Numbered from the stretch's first letter, positions 11,473 through 23,220 are shown. The stretch: DNA of 64,000 nucleotides from Tragulus kanchil (GCA_022376925.1 JAIOJX010000003.1:35145874-35209873); one strand, 5' to 3'. Numbers and translations: made by a program. The notes: generated from the sequence alone by a model not told the origin.

Positions 11473-12025
11473 CAAGGTTCTTAAAAATTTTGTGCCTCCT
11501 CATGTATTCAACTCACTATGAGAAGACTTCCTCTCTTTTCTTCATTGTTTTGATGACTAATCATTTTATTGTGGGATGAGGAAGTCCTCTCATGGCATGT
11601 AGTATTACAGAGGTCAATTGAAGTCTGTTGAAAGTCTGGCTTCGTTTCTGCTCTGGCATACTTAGGATTGATCACTGAAAAACTGCCAACATATTGCTCC
11701 AAGTGGCGTCCAGAGAGAGAAGAGACACTGACAAGCCAGCAAGTATTTCTGTCATTCTTTCTCCACACACTGAAAAGGTTAGATGAAATGGGTGGATCAT
11801 TTGTAATACAGGCAACTCAAGTTGTCCCTAGTCAGGAAAGACAGGCTTTTATTAAGCAAGGTCCTTTAATACTGTTTAAGTGAACACAATCCATTATTAG
11901 TCCTAAGGAAAGAAGAGAGTATTAAACTCAGTGTTTGTTCTCAGTGATTTTAATTCATAGGATGACCACAGTCAATTTAAAAGTAGCATTTATTATAAAG
12001 AGTTTTATGGAGACATTGATCTTAC

Positions 12026-12224
12026 GTGTATGTGTGTGCTCATTTGTGTCTGACTCTTTGCAACCCTGTGGACTGTAGGCCACAAGGCTTCTCTGATTTC
12101 CCAGGAAAGAATACTGAAGTGGGTGGTCATTTCTTTCTCCAAGAATTCTTCCTGGCTGGGGAGAGAACTTCCACCTCCTGCATTGGCAGGTGGATTCTTT
12201 ACAACTGAGCCACCACGGAAGCTC
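12026..12224 (-). mobile_element. Bov-tA SINE, antisense (duplicate of 10862-11060)
   Basis: This is the second copy, offset 1164 bp, made by duplication 5. Confidence 0.9.
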
Positions 12225-12437
12225 AGCAATAATAATAACAGCCATAGTATTACCAGTAGTTTGTTCTACCCTATAAAATAATCTTCCAGTTTCAGGAGTA
12301 GTATGAGGCTAAATTGATTCCCCTCAGAGTAATATACTACTTATTTAAAGAAGAAAAAAGTTTTCAAAGAATGGTGAGCAACATTTAATTTATTGCTCTC
12401 TGTTTCTCTGGCATTAACGATAACCTATGGATCTTAA

Positions 12438-12636
12438 GGGCTTCCCAGGTGGGTTAGTGGTAACAAACAAACTTGTCTGCCAGTGCAGTAGATGCAGGCT
12501 GGACCCCTGGACTGAGAAGAGCCCCTGGCAGAGGAAATGGCAACCCACTCTACTATTCTTGCCTGAAAGATCCTGGGGACAGTGGGTTACAGTCCATAGG
12601 TTCACAAAGAGTTGGACACAATTGAGTGACTGAGCA
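12438..12636 (+). mobile_element. Bov-tA SINE, sense (copy B)
   Basis: Second of the three copies of the 11274 element. It differs by a few points (for example agaagag for agaagat near 12517), compatible with sequencing error or allele difference. Confidence 0.9.
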
Positions 12637-12728
12637 CAAGGTTCTTAAAAATTTTGTGCCTCCTCATGTATTCAACTCACTATGAGAAGACTTCCTCTCT
12701 TTTCTTCATTGTTTTTGATGACTAATCA

Positions 12729-13562
12729 GTTGTTATGGAAATATCCTATAAAAATTAAAATGAATGGACAATGTGTTAAACACACATGGTATATGTGTAT
12801 CATGTGAAGTCAGTCTCTCTCAGTAAACCTGATAGTAATACGTTTGAGTAATATGGGGCTGCTTTTTAACTGGGAATGAAGAAGAGCTAGTGCTTTGTTG
12901 TTGAGTATAAGACACTGATGTATGCACTTGTCATTTTGTTTTAACCAAGTTGTATAATAATCGTATAACCTTTTCCTTTATTTGCCACTCAACAGTTAAG
13001 CTCAACTGTTCTTAAAGCTGCAATGACCAAATTTGTGTTGAATTTTGCTTCTCAATTCTCTAGCATAAAAAGAAAAATTTTGATAAGCAAAATGAAAAGT
13101 TTAAAGAAAATGACCATTTTAGCCAATTCTGAAGAAAACAACTGTACACAAATAAGAGTATAAACCTTCTGTTCTCTGATATAGCTTTGATAAGAGCCCT
13201 ACTGGCAACACTTCTGTAATATTTAGGTCAAGTTTAGTTAAGCAGAAAGAGTAATGTAACTGTACTTGGTTTAAAATATATTTCCAACTTAACCACTAAT
13301 CTGCTCAAGTCATTCAACATGAGTATTACTGATCAATATGTAAAAAAATGTGTACTCGAATAGAAAAATGGGCAACACACGTAGAATATGTCATTCTCAA
13401 AAAATTCCAAGATTCATTAAACATGGTTAGATATTCAATTCCATAATAATTAAGGGAATACAAGTGAAAATTAGATACATTTTGCCCTTCACCTTTGAAA
13501 AAATATGATCAAAATAATAACTTCAAAAGTTGGAAAGAAGTTGTGCATATGGAATTATTTGT
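12729..13562. other. AT-rich DNA, possibly very old L1 3' sequence
   Basis: No exon is visible. The last 250 bases ('gaaaaatgggcaacacac', 'gatacattttgcccttcacctttgaaa') faintly resemble an L1 3' region, but I would not name a subfamily. It is copied at 13879-14718. Confidence 0.35.
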
Positions 13563-13587
13563 ATTAACGATAACCTATGGATCTTAA

Positions 13588-13786
13588 GGGCTTCCCAGGT
13601 GGGTTAGTGGTAACAAACAAACTTGTCTGCCAGTGCAGTAGATGCAGGCTGGACCCCTGGACTGAGAAGATCCCCTGGCAGAGGAAATGGCAACCCACTC
13701 TACTATTCTTGCCTGAAAAATCCTGGGGACAGTGGGTTACAGTCCATAGGTTCACAAAGAGTTGGACACAATTGAGTGACTGAGCA
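13588..13786 (+). mobile_element. Bov-tA SINE, sense (copy C)
   Basis: Third copy, offset 1150 bp from copy B, made by duplication 6. It shares agaagat with copy A and tgggttac with copy B, so the three copies form no simple lineage. Confidence 0.9.
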
Positions 13787-14718
13787 CAAGGTTCTTAAAA
13801 ATTTTGTGCCTCCTCATGTATTCAACTCACTATGAGAAGACTTCCTCTCTTTTCTTCATTGTTTTTGATGACTAATCAGTTGTTATGGAAATATCCTATA
13901 AAAATTAAAATGAATGGACAATGTGTTAAACACACATGGTATATGTGTATCATGTGAAGTCAGTCTCTCTCAGTAAACCTGATAGTAATACGTTTGAGTA
14001 ATATGGGGCTGCTTTTTAACTGGGAATGAAGAAGAGCTAGTGCTTTGTTGTTGAGTATAAGACACTGATGTATGCACTTGTCATTTTGTTTTAACCAAGT
14101 TGTATAATAATCGTATAACCTTTTCCTTTATTTGCCACTCAACAGTTAAGCTCAACTGTTCTTAAAGCTGCAATGACCAAATTTGTGTTGAATTTTGCTT
14201 CTCAATTCTCTAGCATAAAAAGAAAAATTTTGATAAGCAAAATGAAAAGTTTAAAGAAAATGACCATTTTAGCCAATTCTGAAGAAAACAACTGTACACA
14301 AATAAGAGTATAAACCTTCTGTTCTCTGATATAGCTTTGATAAGAGCCCTACTGGCAACACTTCTGTAATATTTAGGTCAAGTTTAGTTAAGCAGAAAGA
14401 GTAATGTAACTGTACTTGGTTTAAAATATATTTCCAACTTAACCACTAATCTGCTCAAGTCATTCAACATGAGTATTACTGATCAATATGTAAAAAAATG
14501 TGTACTCGAATAGAAAAATGGGCAACACACGTAGAATATGTCATTCTCAAAAAAAAATTCCAAGATTCATTAAACATGGTTAGATATTCAATTCCATAAT
14601 AATTAAGGGAATACAAGTGAAAATTAGATACATTTTGCCCTTCACCTTTGAAAAAATATGATCAAAATAATAACTTCAAAAGTTGGAAAGAAGTTGTGCA
14701 TATGGAATTATTTGTATT

Positions 14719-15106
14719 ACTTAAAAACAGAAAGAAAACTGGAAAGTAAATGCTCTTCAATAACAGATTAGTAAAGTAAATTATTGTATGTCTATAAATG
14801 GGACAATTTGTAACAATCAAAAATGGTAAGATTGATCATTTTGTTGCTGTATTGGGAATCTCCAATACCAACATTAGGTCCAATAACTTGCTGAGACTCA
14901 ACTCAGAAAAACTTCTCTAGTCACTTTTACTGTTTACTTGGGCAAACAATACAGACTAAAGTAAATGAAGGGAAAATGTGCAACAAAGTCTGGGAGAAAC
15001 CAGGTACAAGTTTCCAGTTGTCATCTCACTATGGAGTCACATAAACAGTATTTAATTTCCCTGCATTGATACATAACAACACATTCCAAGTGTTTGCCAA
15101 ACTTAC
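14719..15106. other. AT-rich DNA, possible end of an old L1
   Basis: The first part ('ggaaagtaaatgctcttcaataacag', 'attattgtatgtctataaatgggac') continues the weak L1-like text of the previous stretch. From about 14830 I recognise nothing. Confidence 0.3.
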
Positions 15107-15304
15107 GGCTTCCCCGGTGGCTCAGATGGTAAAGAATCTAACTACCAATGCAGAAGACCTGTGTTCAATCCCTGGCTCTGGAAGATTCCCCGGAGAAGGG
15201 AAGAAATACCCACTTCTTGCCTGGAGAATTCCATGGACAGAAAAACCTGGGGAGGCTACAGTCCATGGGGTAAGAAAGAGGCAGACACAACCGAGTGGCT
15301 AACA
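15107..15304 (+). mobile_element. Bov-tA tRNA SINE, sense
   Basis: It has an intact head (ggcttccccggtggctcagatgg), B-box region (gttcaatccctgg), body ('cttcttgcctggagaattccatggac') and tail ('gaggcagacacaaccgagtgg'). A truncated second copy (16166-16332), lacking the first 31 bases, comes from duplication 7. Confidence 0.93.
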
Positions 15305-15459
15305 AGGAAGTTTACCTGTCTTGGTGCCCAGAGGCCTTATTGGGGGTCAACATATGAAGCACCCACTTAACTTTAGTTGCTCAATCTCTAGCCCCATGGA
15401 GGTCAAGTATGGCTCAGTGCTTCTGGCACACAGAAGCAGGCATTCTCTATAAGCCACTA

Positions 15460-15460
<1 letters not shown>

Positions 15461-15500
<40 letters not shown>
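15461..15500. repeat. (TA)20 microsatellite, copy 1
   Basis: A pure TA run of 40 bases is followed by an imperfect catatatacatacatacata stretch to about 15521. Confidence 0.97.
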
Positions 15501-15506
<6 letters not shown>

Positions 15507-15787
15507 TACATACATACATATAAATAAATGTGATGGTTGCTAGCATAAACTGTGTGGCACAGCCCAAGCTCTTAGATATACAAAGACACTCTTATCAGGC
15601 AAGAAATTGCATGGACACAGAGATTATATTCCAGGATCCAGACAAAGGCCAGTCCTGAAGACCTTCCAAATGAGGCAACCTCAAAGCCTCTAGAGTTAGT
15701 CCTTTGTTGTTAATTCTGTTTTTCATCTCCCAATATAAACTCCAAGGCCACAGCACTTGCATGATTAGCAGTGATTGACTAGTGTAG

Positions 15788-16159
15788 AAGGGACCTCTTC
15801 AAGAAAATTAGAGATACTAAGGAGCATTTCACTCAAAGATGGGCACAATAAAGGACAAAAATGGTATGAATATAACAGAAACAGAAGATATCCAGAAGAG
15901 GTGGCAAGAATACACAGAAGAACTATACAAAGTTCAAGTTACTTCAAATCCTAAAAGATGATGCTATTAACATGCTGCACTCAATATGCCAGCAAATTTG
16001 GAAAACTTGGCCATGGCTAAAGGATTGGAAAAGGTCAGTTTTTATTCTAGTTCCAAAGAAAGACAATACCAAGGAATGTTCAAGCTACTGCACATTTGCA
16101 CTCATTTTACATGATAGCAAGGTAATGTTAAAAATTCTTCAAGCTATAGGCTTCAGTTA
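15788..16159 (+). mobile_element. BovB LINE fragment (first, broken copy)
   Basis: This is BovB (RTE) coding sequence beginning with the 'aagggacctcttcaagaaaattagagat' segment that lies upstream of the reverse transcriptase fingers. It stops at the duplication junction. The same sequence at 16824 continues into the rest of the element. Confidence 0.85.
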
Positions 16160-16487
16160 TGGTCTCTAACTACCAATGCAGAAGACCTGTGTTCAATCCC
16201 TGGCTCTGGAAGATTCCCCGGAGAAGGGAAGAAATACCCACTTCTTGCCTGGAGAATTCCATGGACAGAAAAACCTGGGGAGGCTACAGTCCATGGGGTA
16301 AGAAAGAGGCAGACACAACCGAGTGGCTAACAAGGAAGTTTACCTGTCTTGGTGCCCAGAGGCCTTATTGGGGGTCAACATATGAAGCACCCACTTAACT
16401 TTAGTTGCTCAATCTCTAGCCCCATGGAGGTCAAGTATGGCTCAGTGCTTCTGGCACACAGAAGCAGGCATTCTCTATAAGCCACTA

Positions 16488-16488
<1 letters not shown>

Positions 16489-16536
<48 letters not shown>
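16489..16536. repeat. (TA)24 microsatellite, copy 2
   Basis: This is the counterpart of the 15461 tract inside duplication 7, four units longer. The length difference suggests that the two copies come from different alleles or carry slippage error. Confidence 0.97.
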
Positions 16537-16542
<6 letters not shown>

Positions 16543-16823
16543 TACATACATACATATAAATAAATGTGATGGTTGCTAGCATAAACTGTGTGGCACAGCC
16601 CAAGCTCTTAGATATACAAAGACACTCTTATCAGGCAAGAAATTGCATGGACACAGAGATTATATTCCAGGATCCAGACAAAGGCCAGTCCTGAAGACCT
16701 TCCAAATGAGGCAACCTCAAAGCCTCTAGAGTTAGTCCTTTGTTGTTAATTCTGTTTTTCATCTCCCAATATAAACTCCAAGGCCACAGCACTTGCATGA
16801 TTAGCAGTGATTGACTAGTGTAG

Positions 16824-18370
16824 AAGGGACCTCTTCAAGAAAATTAGAGATACTAAGGGAGCATTTCACTCAAAGATGGGCACAATAAAGGACAAAAATG
16901 GTATGAATATAACAGAAACAGAAGATATCCAGAAGAGGTGGCAAGAATACACAGAAGAACTATACAAAGTTCAAGTTACTTCAAATCCTAAAAGATGATG
17001 CTATTAACATGCTGCACTCAATATGCCAGCAAATTTGGAAAACTTGGCCATGGCTAAAGGATTGGAAAAGGTCAGTTTTTATTCTAGTTCCAAAGAAAGA
17101 CAATACCAAGGAATGTTCTAGCTACTGCACATTTGCACTCATTTTACATGATAGCAAGGTAATGTTAAAAATTCTTCAAGCTATAGGCTTCAGTTAGGCC
17201 TAGGTCTCAGTACATGAACTGTGAACTTGAAGATGTACAAGCTAGATTTAGAAAAAGGCAGTGCGACCAGGGATCAAATTGGCAACATATGCTGGATCAT
17301 GGAAAAAAAAAAGGGAATTCCAGAAAAACATCTACCTCATTGAATATACCAAAGTATTTGTGTGGATCACAACAAACTGTGGAAAATTCTTAAAGAGATG
17401 GGAATATCAAACCACCTTACCTATACCCTGAGAAACCTGTTTGGAGGTCAAGAAGCAACAGTTAGAATCGGACATGGAACTGGTTCAAAAATGAGTATAT
17501 CAAGGCTGTATTTGTCACTGTTCTTTTCAGAGTACATCAAGCTAAATGCCAGGGTGGTTGAAGCTGAAGTTGGAATCAAGATTGCTAGGAGAAATATCAA
17601 TAACCTCAGGTATGCGAATGGCACCACCCTAATTGCAGAAAGAGAAGAGGAACAAAAGAGCCTCTTGATGAAGGTAAGAGAGAAGAATGACAAAGCTGGC
17701 TTAAAACTCAACATTTAAAAAATGAAGATCATGGCATCCGGTCCCATCACTTCATGGTAAACAGATGGGCAAACAATGGAAGCAGTGACAGACTTTATTT
17801 TCTTAGGCTCCAAAATCACCCTGGACAGTGACTGTAGCCATGAAATTAAAAGAGGCTTGCTTTTTGGAAAAAAAAGCTATGACAAACCTAGACAGTGTAT
17901 TCAAAAGCACAGGTATCACTTTGCCTACAAATCTCCATATAGTCAAAGCTATGGGTTTTCCAGTAGTTATACACATATGTGAGACCTGGACCATAAAGAA
18001 GGCTGAGTGCCAAAGGACTGATGCTTTCAAACTGTGGTGCTGGAGAAGATCTTGAGAGTCCCCTAGAGAGTAAGGAGGTCAAATCAGTCAATGGAAAATC
18101 AGTCAAAGGAAGTCAACTTTGAATATACATCAGAAGGACTGATGCTGAAGCTGAAGCTCCAATACTTTGGCCATCTGATGAGAAGAGCTGACTCATTGGA
18201 AAAGACCCAAATGCTGGGAAAGATTGAGGGCAAGAGGAGAAGGGCGTGACAAAGGATGAGGTGGTTGGATGGCGTCAATGGGCATGAATTTGAGCAAACT
18301 CCAGGAGATAGTGAAGGACAGGGAGACCTGGTGTGCTGCAGTCCATGAGGTCGCAAAGAGTTGGGAACAA
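16824..18370 (+). mobile_element. BovB (RTE) LINE, 5'-truncated, degenerate reverse transcriptase
   Basis: BovB encodes one polyprotein with endonuclease and reverse transcriptase. Here only the RT and the C-terminal part remain. The frame at 17362-17718 (118 residues) carries the BovB 'DHNKLWKILKEMG' start and 'GIKIARRNINNLRYANGTTL'. The catalytic YADD box therefore reads YANG, with both aspartates lost. Another frame has 'VTDFIFLGSKIT' (17776 on), and a third has the 'SILKE'-type C-terminal region in broken form. Several stops and frame changes separate them. It ends with the BovB/Bov-A 3' segment ('gcagtccatgaggtcgcaaagagttgg'). It is an inactive pseudo-LINE. Confidence 0.92.
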
Positions 18371-21300
18371 AAATGGTAGAAATTGGCAATAATTATTACG
18401 GAGGGATCTGTGTGTGTGGTTGGAAGAGAGGGAGATTGATAGAGGTATGTCCACAAAAATCATCCTAGCATCATTGGATATGTAGGTATTTGGTTTGTAA
18501 AAGTTTACTGGCCCAGCCCTGCCTTCTGTGGTTGCCAAACTTTATTTTTACTGCAGTTCAATAAATGAAATATTTTAGTTTGTAATTTACTGCATGCTTG
18601 CACTAAACAAACACACAAAACTGAAGCAAATTTAATGATAAAAATTCTTGTTATTATATGCAACACTCTCTGACATTTTACATTTTATCCTAGTCCTGTC
18701 TATCTTGTATTGTTCATAAAATGCTAGATGCATTCACCAAGTTGATTTCATGATTTACTGATAGATTATAGCTTTCACTATAAGAAATATCACACATGTA
18801 CTGCTAAATTGTAGACATTCATTTTAAACATAGATCAAGTATTACAGATAAAAAGCAACTTCGAGTAACATATATTACCCTGCTAGAGTAACCTTTAATT
18901 GCTTTGGAAGTAATTCAAGGAGCTGGAATTTTGACTCTTCATTGAACTTTTTCTTTTCTAATTTACTTTTCCACACCAACATTTCTTCCTTTACAAAAAC
19001 TAGGAAGCCACTTCTAAAACCAAAACAGTCTCAAGTATCAAGATTAGAAGGGTGACTAATAATCCTTAGGCATGTCAAACCTGTTTTCACTAGACTGATT
19101 GGACAGGACAACTACGATTTAGAATCAGTATCATTTTCCAAATATATCACAGCATTTGCTGAGGATAGTCAAGAGACAAACTATCCCTTTGTGGTATCAT
19201 CAAACCTTTAAAAAAACCTATTGTATTAGATGCAAATAGGTCATAGTGATAATTAATATAAATAAAATGATTTGGAATATGATTTAATAAATGTTATGAC
19301 ATTAATAATCTTAAAACAAATGCAACTAAAACAGCTTTTTTTGTTATCTGACAAAGGGAACTTCTTCCTAGTCAATAACAATAAACTTTGGCAGTGATAA
19401 TTTGTTACTATTATGATAACTTCAAAACACTGTAAGAGTCTTCATTCATTTAGGTGCCAGGCATTGGTGTTATATTTGAGTCCACTCTTGTGAAACTCAA
19501 AAAATAAAATTTCAAATGATAGTATTATCACATTTGGGATAATTTAGTGACTATACTATAGTACTTATGAAAAATTAAAAACTATATGGTGATTATTAGT
19601 TTAACTGAAACAAGTCATTTTTCATACAGAATACACCTGTGTACAGGTAAAGGAGCCCATCTATCCCCAAAGAAAACCTGTGCCTGAGCAACTTCCATTT
19701 CTTTCCACATCTTACCAAACCAGACACTAACCTAGGTGACAAATATGAAATTGATCAGAGAATTATCAAGCCTCATTAAAGAAATGATTCCTGATTCTCT
19801 TGCAACTGGATTCACCTTCCTAGAAAATCACCACTTTCTCTTATACCCATTGTAAGAAGTCTCTGGATGGATAAGAACATGCCAACAATGCCTTAATGTT
19901 TATTTGCACAGTTACTTCCCACCAAGATTACTTCCTTCTGTGAACACAGTGCAATTGATGAAGAGCCATATGCCTGTGTAAAATGTTCCCCTTCCTTCAT
20001 TTCCCCAGGTATTAACCTTTTGTGGCTGAAAAAGTGTACCTCATTGTTGTATTTCCGTGTCTCAACTCAGAAAATATTTGATTTACAAAAACTAGGAAGC
20101 CACTTCTAAAACCAAAACAGTCTCAAGTATCAAGATTAGAAGGGTGACTAATAATCCTTAGGCATGTCAAACCTGTTTTCACTAGACTGATTGGACAGGA
20201 CAACTACGATTTAGAATCAGTATCATTTTCCAAATATATCACAGCATTTGCTGAGGATAGTCAAGAGACAAACTATCCCTTTGTGGTATCATCAAACCTT
20301 TAAAAAAACCTATTGTATTAGATGCAAATAGGTCATAGTGATAATTAATATAAATAAAATGATTTGGAATATGATTTAATAAATGTTATGACATTAATAA
20401 TCTTAAAACAAATGCAACTAAAACAGCTTTTTTTGTTATCTGACAAAGGGAACTTCTTCCTAGTCAATAACAATAAACTTTGGCAGTGATAATTTGTTAC
20501 TATTATGATAACTTCAAAACACTGTAAGAGTCTTCATTCATTTAGGTGCCAGGCATTGGTGTTATATTTGAGTCCACTCTTGTGAAACTCAAAAAATAAA
20601 ATTTCAAATGATAGTATTATCACATTTGGGATAATTTAGTGACTATACTATAGTACTTATGAAAAATTAAAAACTATATGGTGATTATTAGTTTAACTGA
20701 AACAAGTCATTTTTCATACAGAATACACCTGTGTACAGGTAAAGGAGCCCATCTATCCCCAAAGAAAACCTGTGCCTGAGCAACTTCCATTTCTTTCCAC
20801 ATCTTACCAAACCAGACACTAACCTAGGTGACAAATATGAAATTGATCAGAGAATTATCAAGCCTCATTAAAGAAATGATTCCTGATTCTCTTGCAACTG
20901 GATTCACCTTCCTAGAAAATCACCACTTTCTCTTATACCCATTGTAAGAAGTCTCTGGATGGATAAGAACATGCCAACAATGCCTTAATGTTTATTTGCA
21001 CAGTTACTTCCCACCAAGATTACTTCCTTCTGTGAACACAGTGCAATTGATGAAGAGCCATATGCCTGTGTAAAATGTTCCCCTTCCTTCATTTCCCCAG
21101 GTATTAACCTTTTGTGGCTGAAAAAGTGTACCTCATTGTTGTATCCGTGTCTACCCTCATTTGTGTGGCTTCAAAGGCCAATATTCACTCAGAAAATATT
21201 TGATTTTCTCTTCATCTTGTGAAGATCTTCTTTTGTTGTGTAATTAAGGTGGCCTATAGCCAAACAAACATCTAACTGAATCTCATGGGAATTAATAAGC

Positions 21301-22000
21301 ATGATTTCCCAATGATTTGGGATTAGTAGTGGTTTTTGAAGAACTGGTCTTAAGCTTAACAATGAAAATGTTGGAGTGTAACTGGATTACAATATTAAAT
21401 GACCCCAGAGAATAAAGAAAGACCACATAACCCTAAGCTATATGCCACTTAAAGGTTATGATAGCTAAAGTATAAAATATAAAAATTGCATTGTAATTTT
21501 CATAATAAATTGTGTCCTAGTGAATTAATAAATTAATGTAAATTTTCTTATTTCATCTTTTCACTTAAGATAACATGCCCAAATCTAGTGGAGCAATTTT
21601 CACAGGCTTGTTGGATTATAATGCTATGATACTATTGTGAAGATAGGTTGTGTAATTTTACCTCAAACTCACTTTAATGAATTACTCCTCCCTTGCTTTT
21701 AGATATAACATATTGTATAAAAATAGAGCAAACCTACCACTCTATGTGTATGTATTCTATAATTCATTTGATAATCAATTCTGAATATTTAGTAACCTGC
21801 TCACAAGTCTGTTCTGTTTATGGAGGGAAATCTCATAAACATGTTTTAAAAATTGTAGATCAGCTCTGCTGAAGAAGACTTTTTTAAAAATTAATAAAAA
21901 TCAATGTTCTAAAAATGATAATAAAGTTAGAAGCCATATGCCTGGAACAAATGGATTTTTTTCTCACCTTTGACTCAAGACCAAAAAACAAAAAAGAGAG
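18371..22000. other. Unique DNA free of recognisable transposons
   Basis: Apart from duplication 8 this stretch has no SINE, LINE or LTR that I can identify, in contrast to the rest of the window. No exon-like frame is seen. It leads into the candidate regulatory element at 22010-22580. Confidence 0.55.
18990..21206 (+). repeat. Direct tandem duplication 8 (unit about 1092 bp)
   Basis: Copy 1 is 18990-20081 and copy 2 is 20082-21206. Just before the junction copy 1 lacks about 35 bases that copy 2 has at about 21154-21187. The rest is essentially identical. The unit contains no recognisable transposon. Confidence 0.97.
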
Positions 22001-22009
22001 AGAGGAGGT

Positions 22010-22580
22010 TTTAGTCACACCATATTTAATCCAATTTGCTTTGGGTTTAATCTCCAAAACAAGGCTGGCCTGCTAATTCCCAATTATAATGGCACATGTA
22101 ATCAGAATCCTCATTAACAAAGACTGACTATATTGTCTATTAGTAATGAAAATTTGAAATGCAAATTCAGCAAATCAAAACGTTAAATGAGCTCCTACCC
22201 AAGATGCTTAGAGCTCCCGCCAGGGCAGACCACGCTGGCCGACACCTGCCCTGGATTTTTCCCTCCAGCTGAATGTCTCCTTCAGTTCCAGTCTTTGCCT
22301 CCTAATTGACCTGCTTATGATCTCTGCTACAATTAACATATGCTTATTAGTAATGGCTGGTTAAAGATTTCAACCGCTGCAGTTTACAAAGTCTAATAGA
22401 GATGGCGCGCCACAGGAAAGATGAAGCCACTGCTATTTCCCCCATCAGCAAAGTCACAATGGTGGGAGGTGTGTAGTAGAAATTACATGATTTTTCACAC
22501 TGTCAGATGTATGGAAATCATTACTAATAGATCCTGGAAATCAAGACATATGTGACTCCGGGCCTCATATACACTGAGAA
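22010..22580. promoter_or_regulatory. Candidate conserved non-coding element (enhancer-like)
   Basis: The composition differs from its surroundings: a mix of AT-rich homeodomain-type cores and GC-rich blocks with no transposon. About a dozen TAAT/ATTA cores fall between 22020 and 22400. A perfect octamer ATGCAAAT is at 22159-22166. The word TATTAGTAATG occurs at 22138-22148 and again at 22345-22355. 'cctaattgacc' is at 22301-22311, and the rare palindrome GGCGCGCC at 22404-22411. No frame is open across it. These are traits of vertebrate developmental enhancers, but conservation cannot be seen from one sequence, so this is an inference. Confidence 0.38.
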
Positions 22581-23220
22581 AGACGCAAACCCTTTCCTTC
22601 TTTAGGCAAGCAATTTCTATTTATGTTTTAGGAAGAAGAGAAAGTGAGAGAACACTCTAACTGGATGAATTTCTATTGGCCTTGGGTTTATTTTGATTTT
22701 GCCTTTTTCTTTAGAGTAATTTCATACAATGGAATGAGAAAATTTGCATTTGACAGAAACCTTCCATAAGTCTTAATAGTATGATGGTGCTTTTAAAAAA
22801 TTATGTTCAGATTTTATTTTCTTGTCACCAAATATCCTTTCCTTGTTTCCAGTTAATGTCACCAGACTTGAGAGGTTGAAATGTTGGAATACCTTCCTTT
22901 CCTACTTTTAGTCCTATCATTTGATGGAAGAGAGGCTCTGTTTACTCAAGTTTCTTTTTACTCAGCACGTTTGACCAACTCTAAGTCTTAATTTTCAATT
23001 ATCTCACTGATTGAGTAATAGTGATTTGACTATTGACCATTTCTAACCTCAGGGGCATTAATTAATAGCTTGATTATATACCTTGGTGCTGGCGGATCAA
23101 ATACATTCTTAAAGCACCATCTCTAGTGATCATCTCTGCCTCTGATAGGAAGTAAAAGACTGTCCTGAGTCTCGGGAGGACTTAGGCTGTCACTCATTGA
23201 CAGAAGATCTTGGACAAACG
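22581..23220. other. Unique DNA, nothing recognised
   Basis: No SINE, LINE or exon is seen. The right part (from 22930) begins duplication 9. Confidence 0.5.

Larger units (their letters stand above)
10408..12728 (+). repeat. Direct tandem duplication 5 (unit about 1165 bp)
   Basis: Copy 1 is 10408-11573 and copy 2 is 11574-12728. About 10 bases of degenerate sequence lie at the junction (11564-11573). The unit holds an antisense Bov-tA and a sense Bov-tA. It is chained to duplication 4 on the left and duplication 6 on the right. Confidence 0.97.
12413..14718 (+). repeat. Direct tandem duplication 6 (unit 1150 bp)
   Basis: Copy 1 is 12413-13562 and copy 2 is 13563-14718. The differences are point changes in the SINE and an A-run that is three bases longer in copy 2 (near 14551). 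The sense Bov-tA occurs a third time here. Confidence 0.97.
15138..17195 (+). repeat. Direct tandem duplication 7 (unit 1028-1036 bp)
   Basis: Copy 1 is 15138-16165 and copy 2 is 16166-17195. The offset grows inside the unit because the TA tract is 40 bp in copy 1 and 48 bp in copy 2. The unit starts inside a Bov-tA and ends inside a BovB LINE, so both elements are broken at 16160-16166. Confidence 0.97.

Noticed and set aside
17776..18055. Several overlapping frames after the BovB RT segment
   Set aside because: They are pieces of the same broken BovB polyprotein in shifted frames, not separate genes.
22404..22411. GGCGCGCC as a sign of a CpG island or promoter
   Set aside because: It is isolated. 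Neighbouring CpG density is low and no promoter-like or exon-like sequence is visible; it is kept only as a minor trait of the enhancer candidate.
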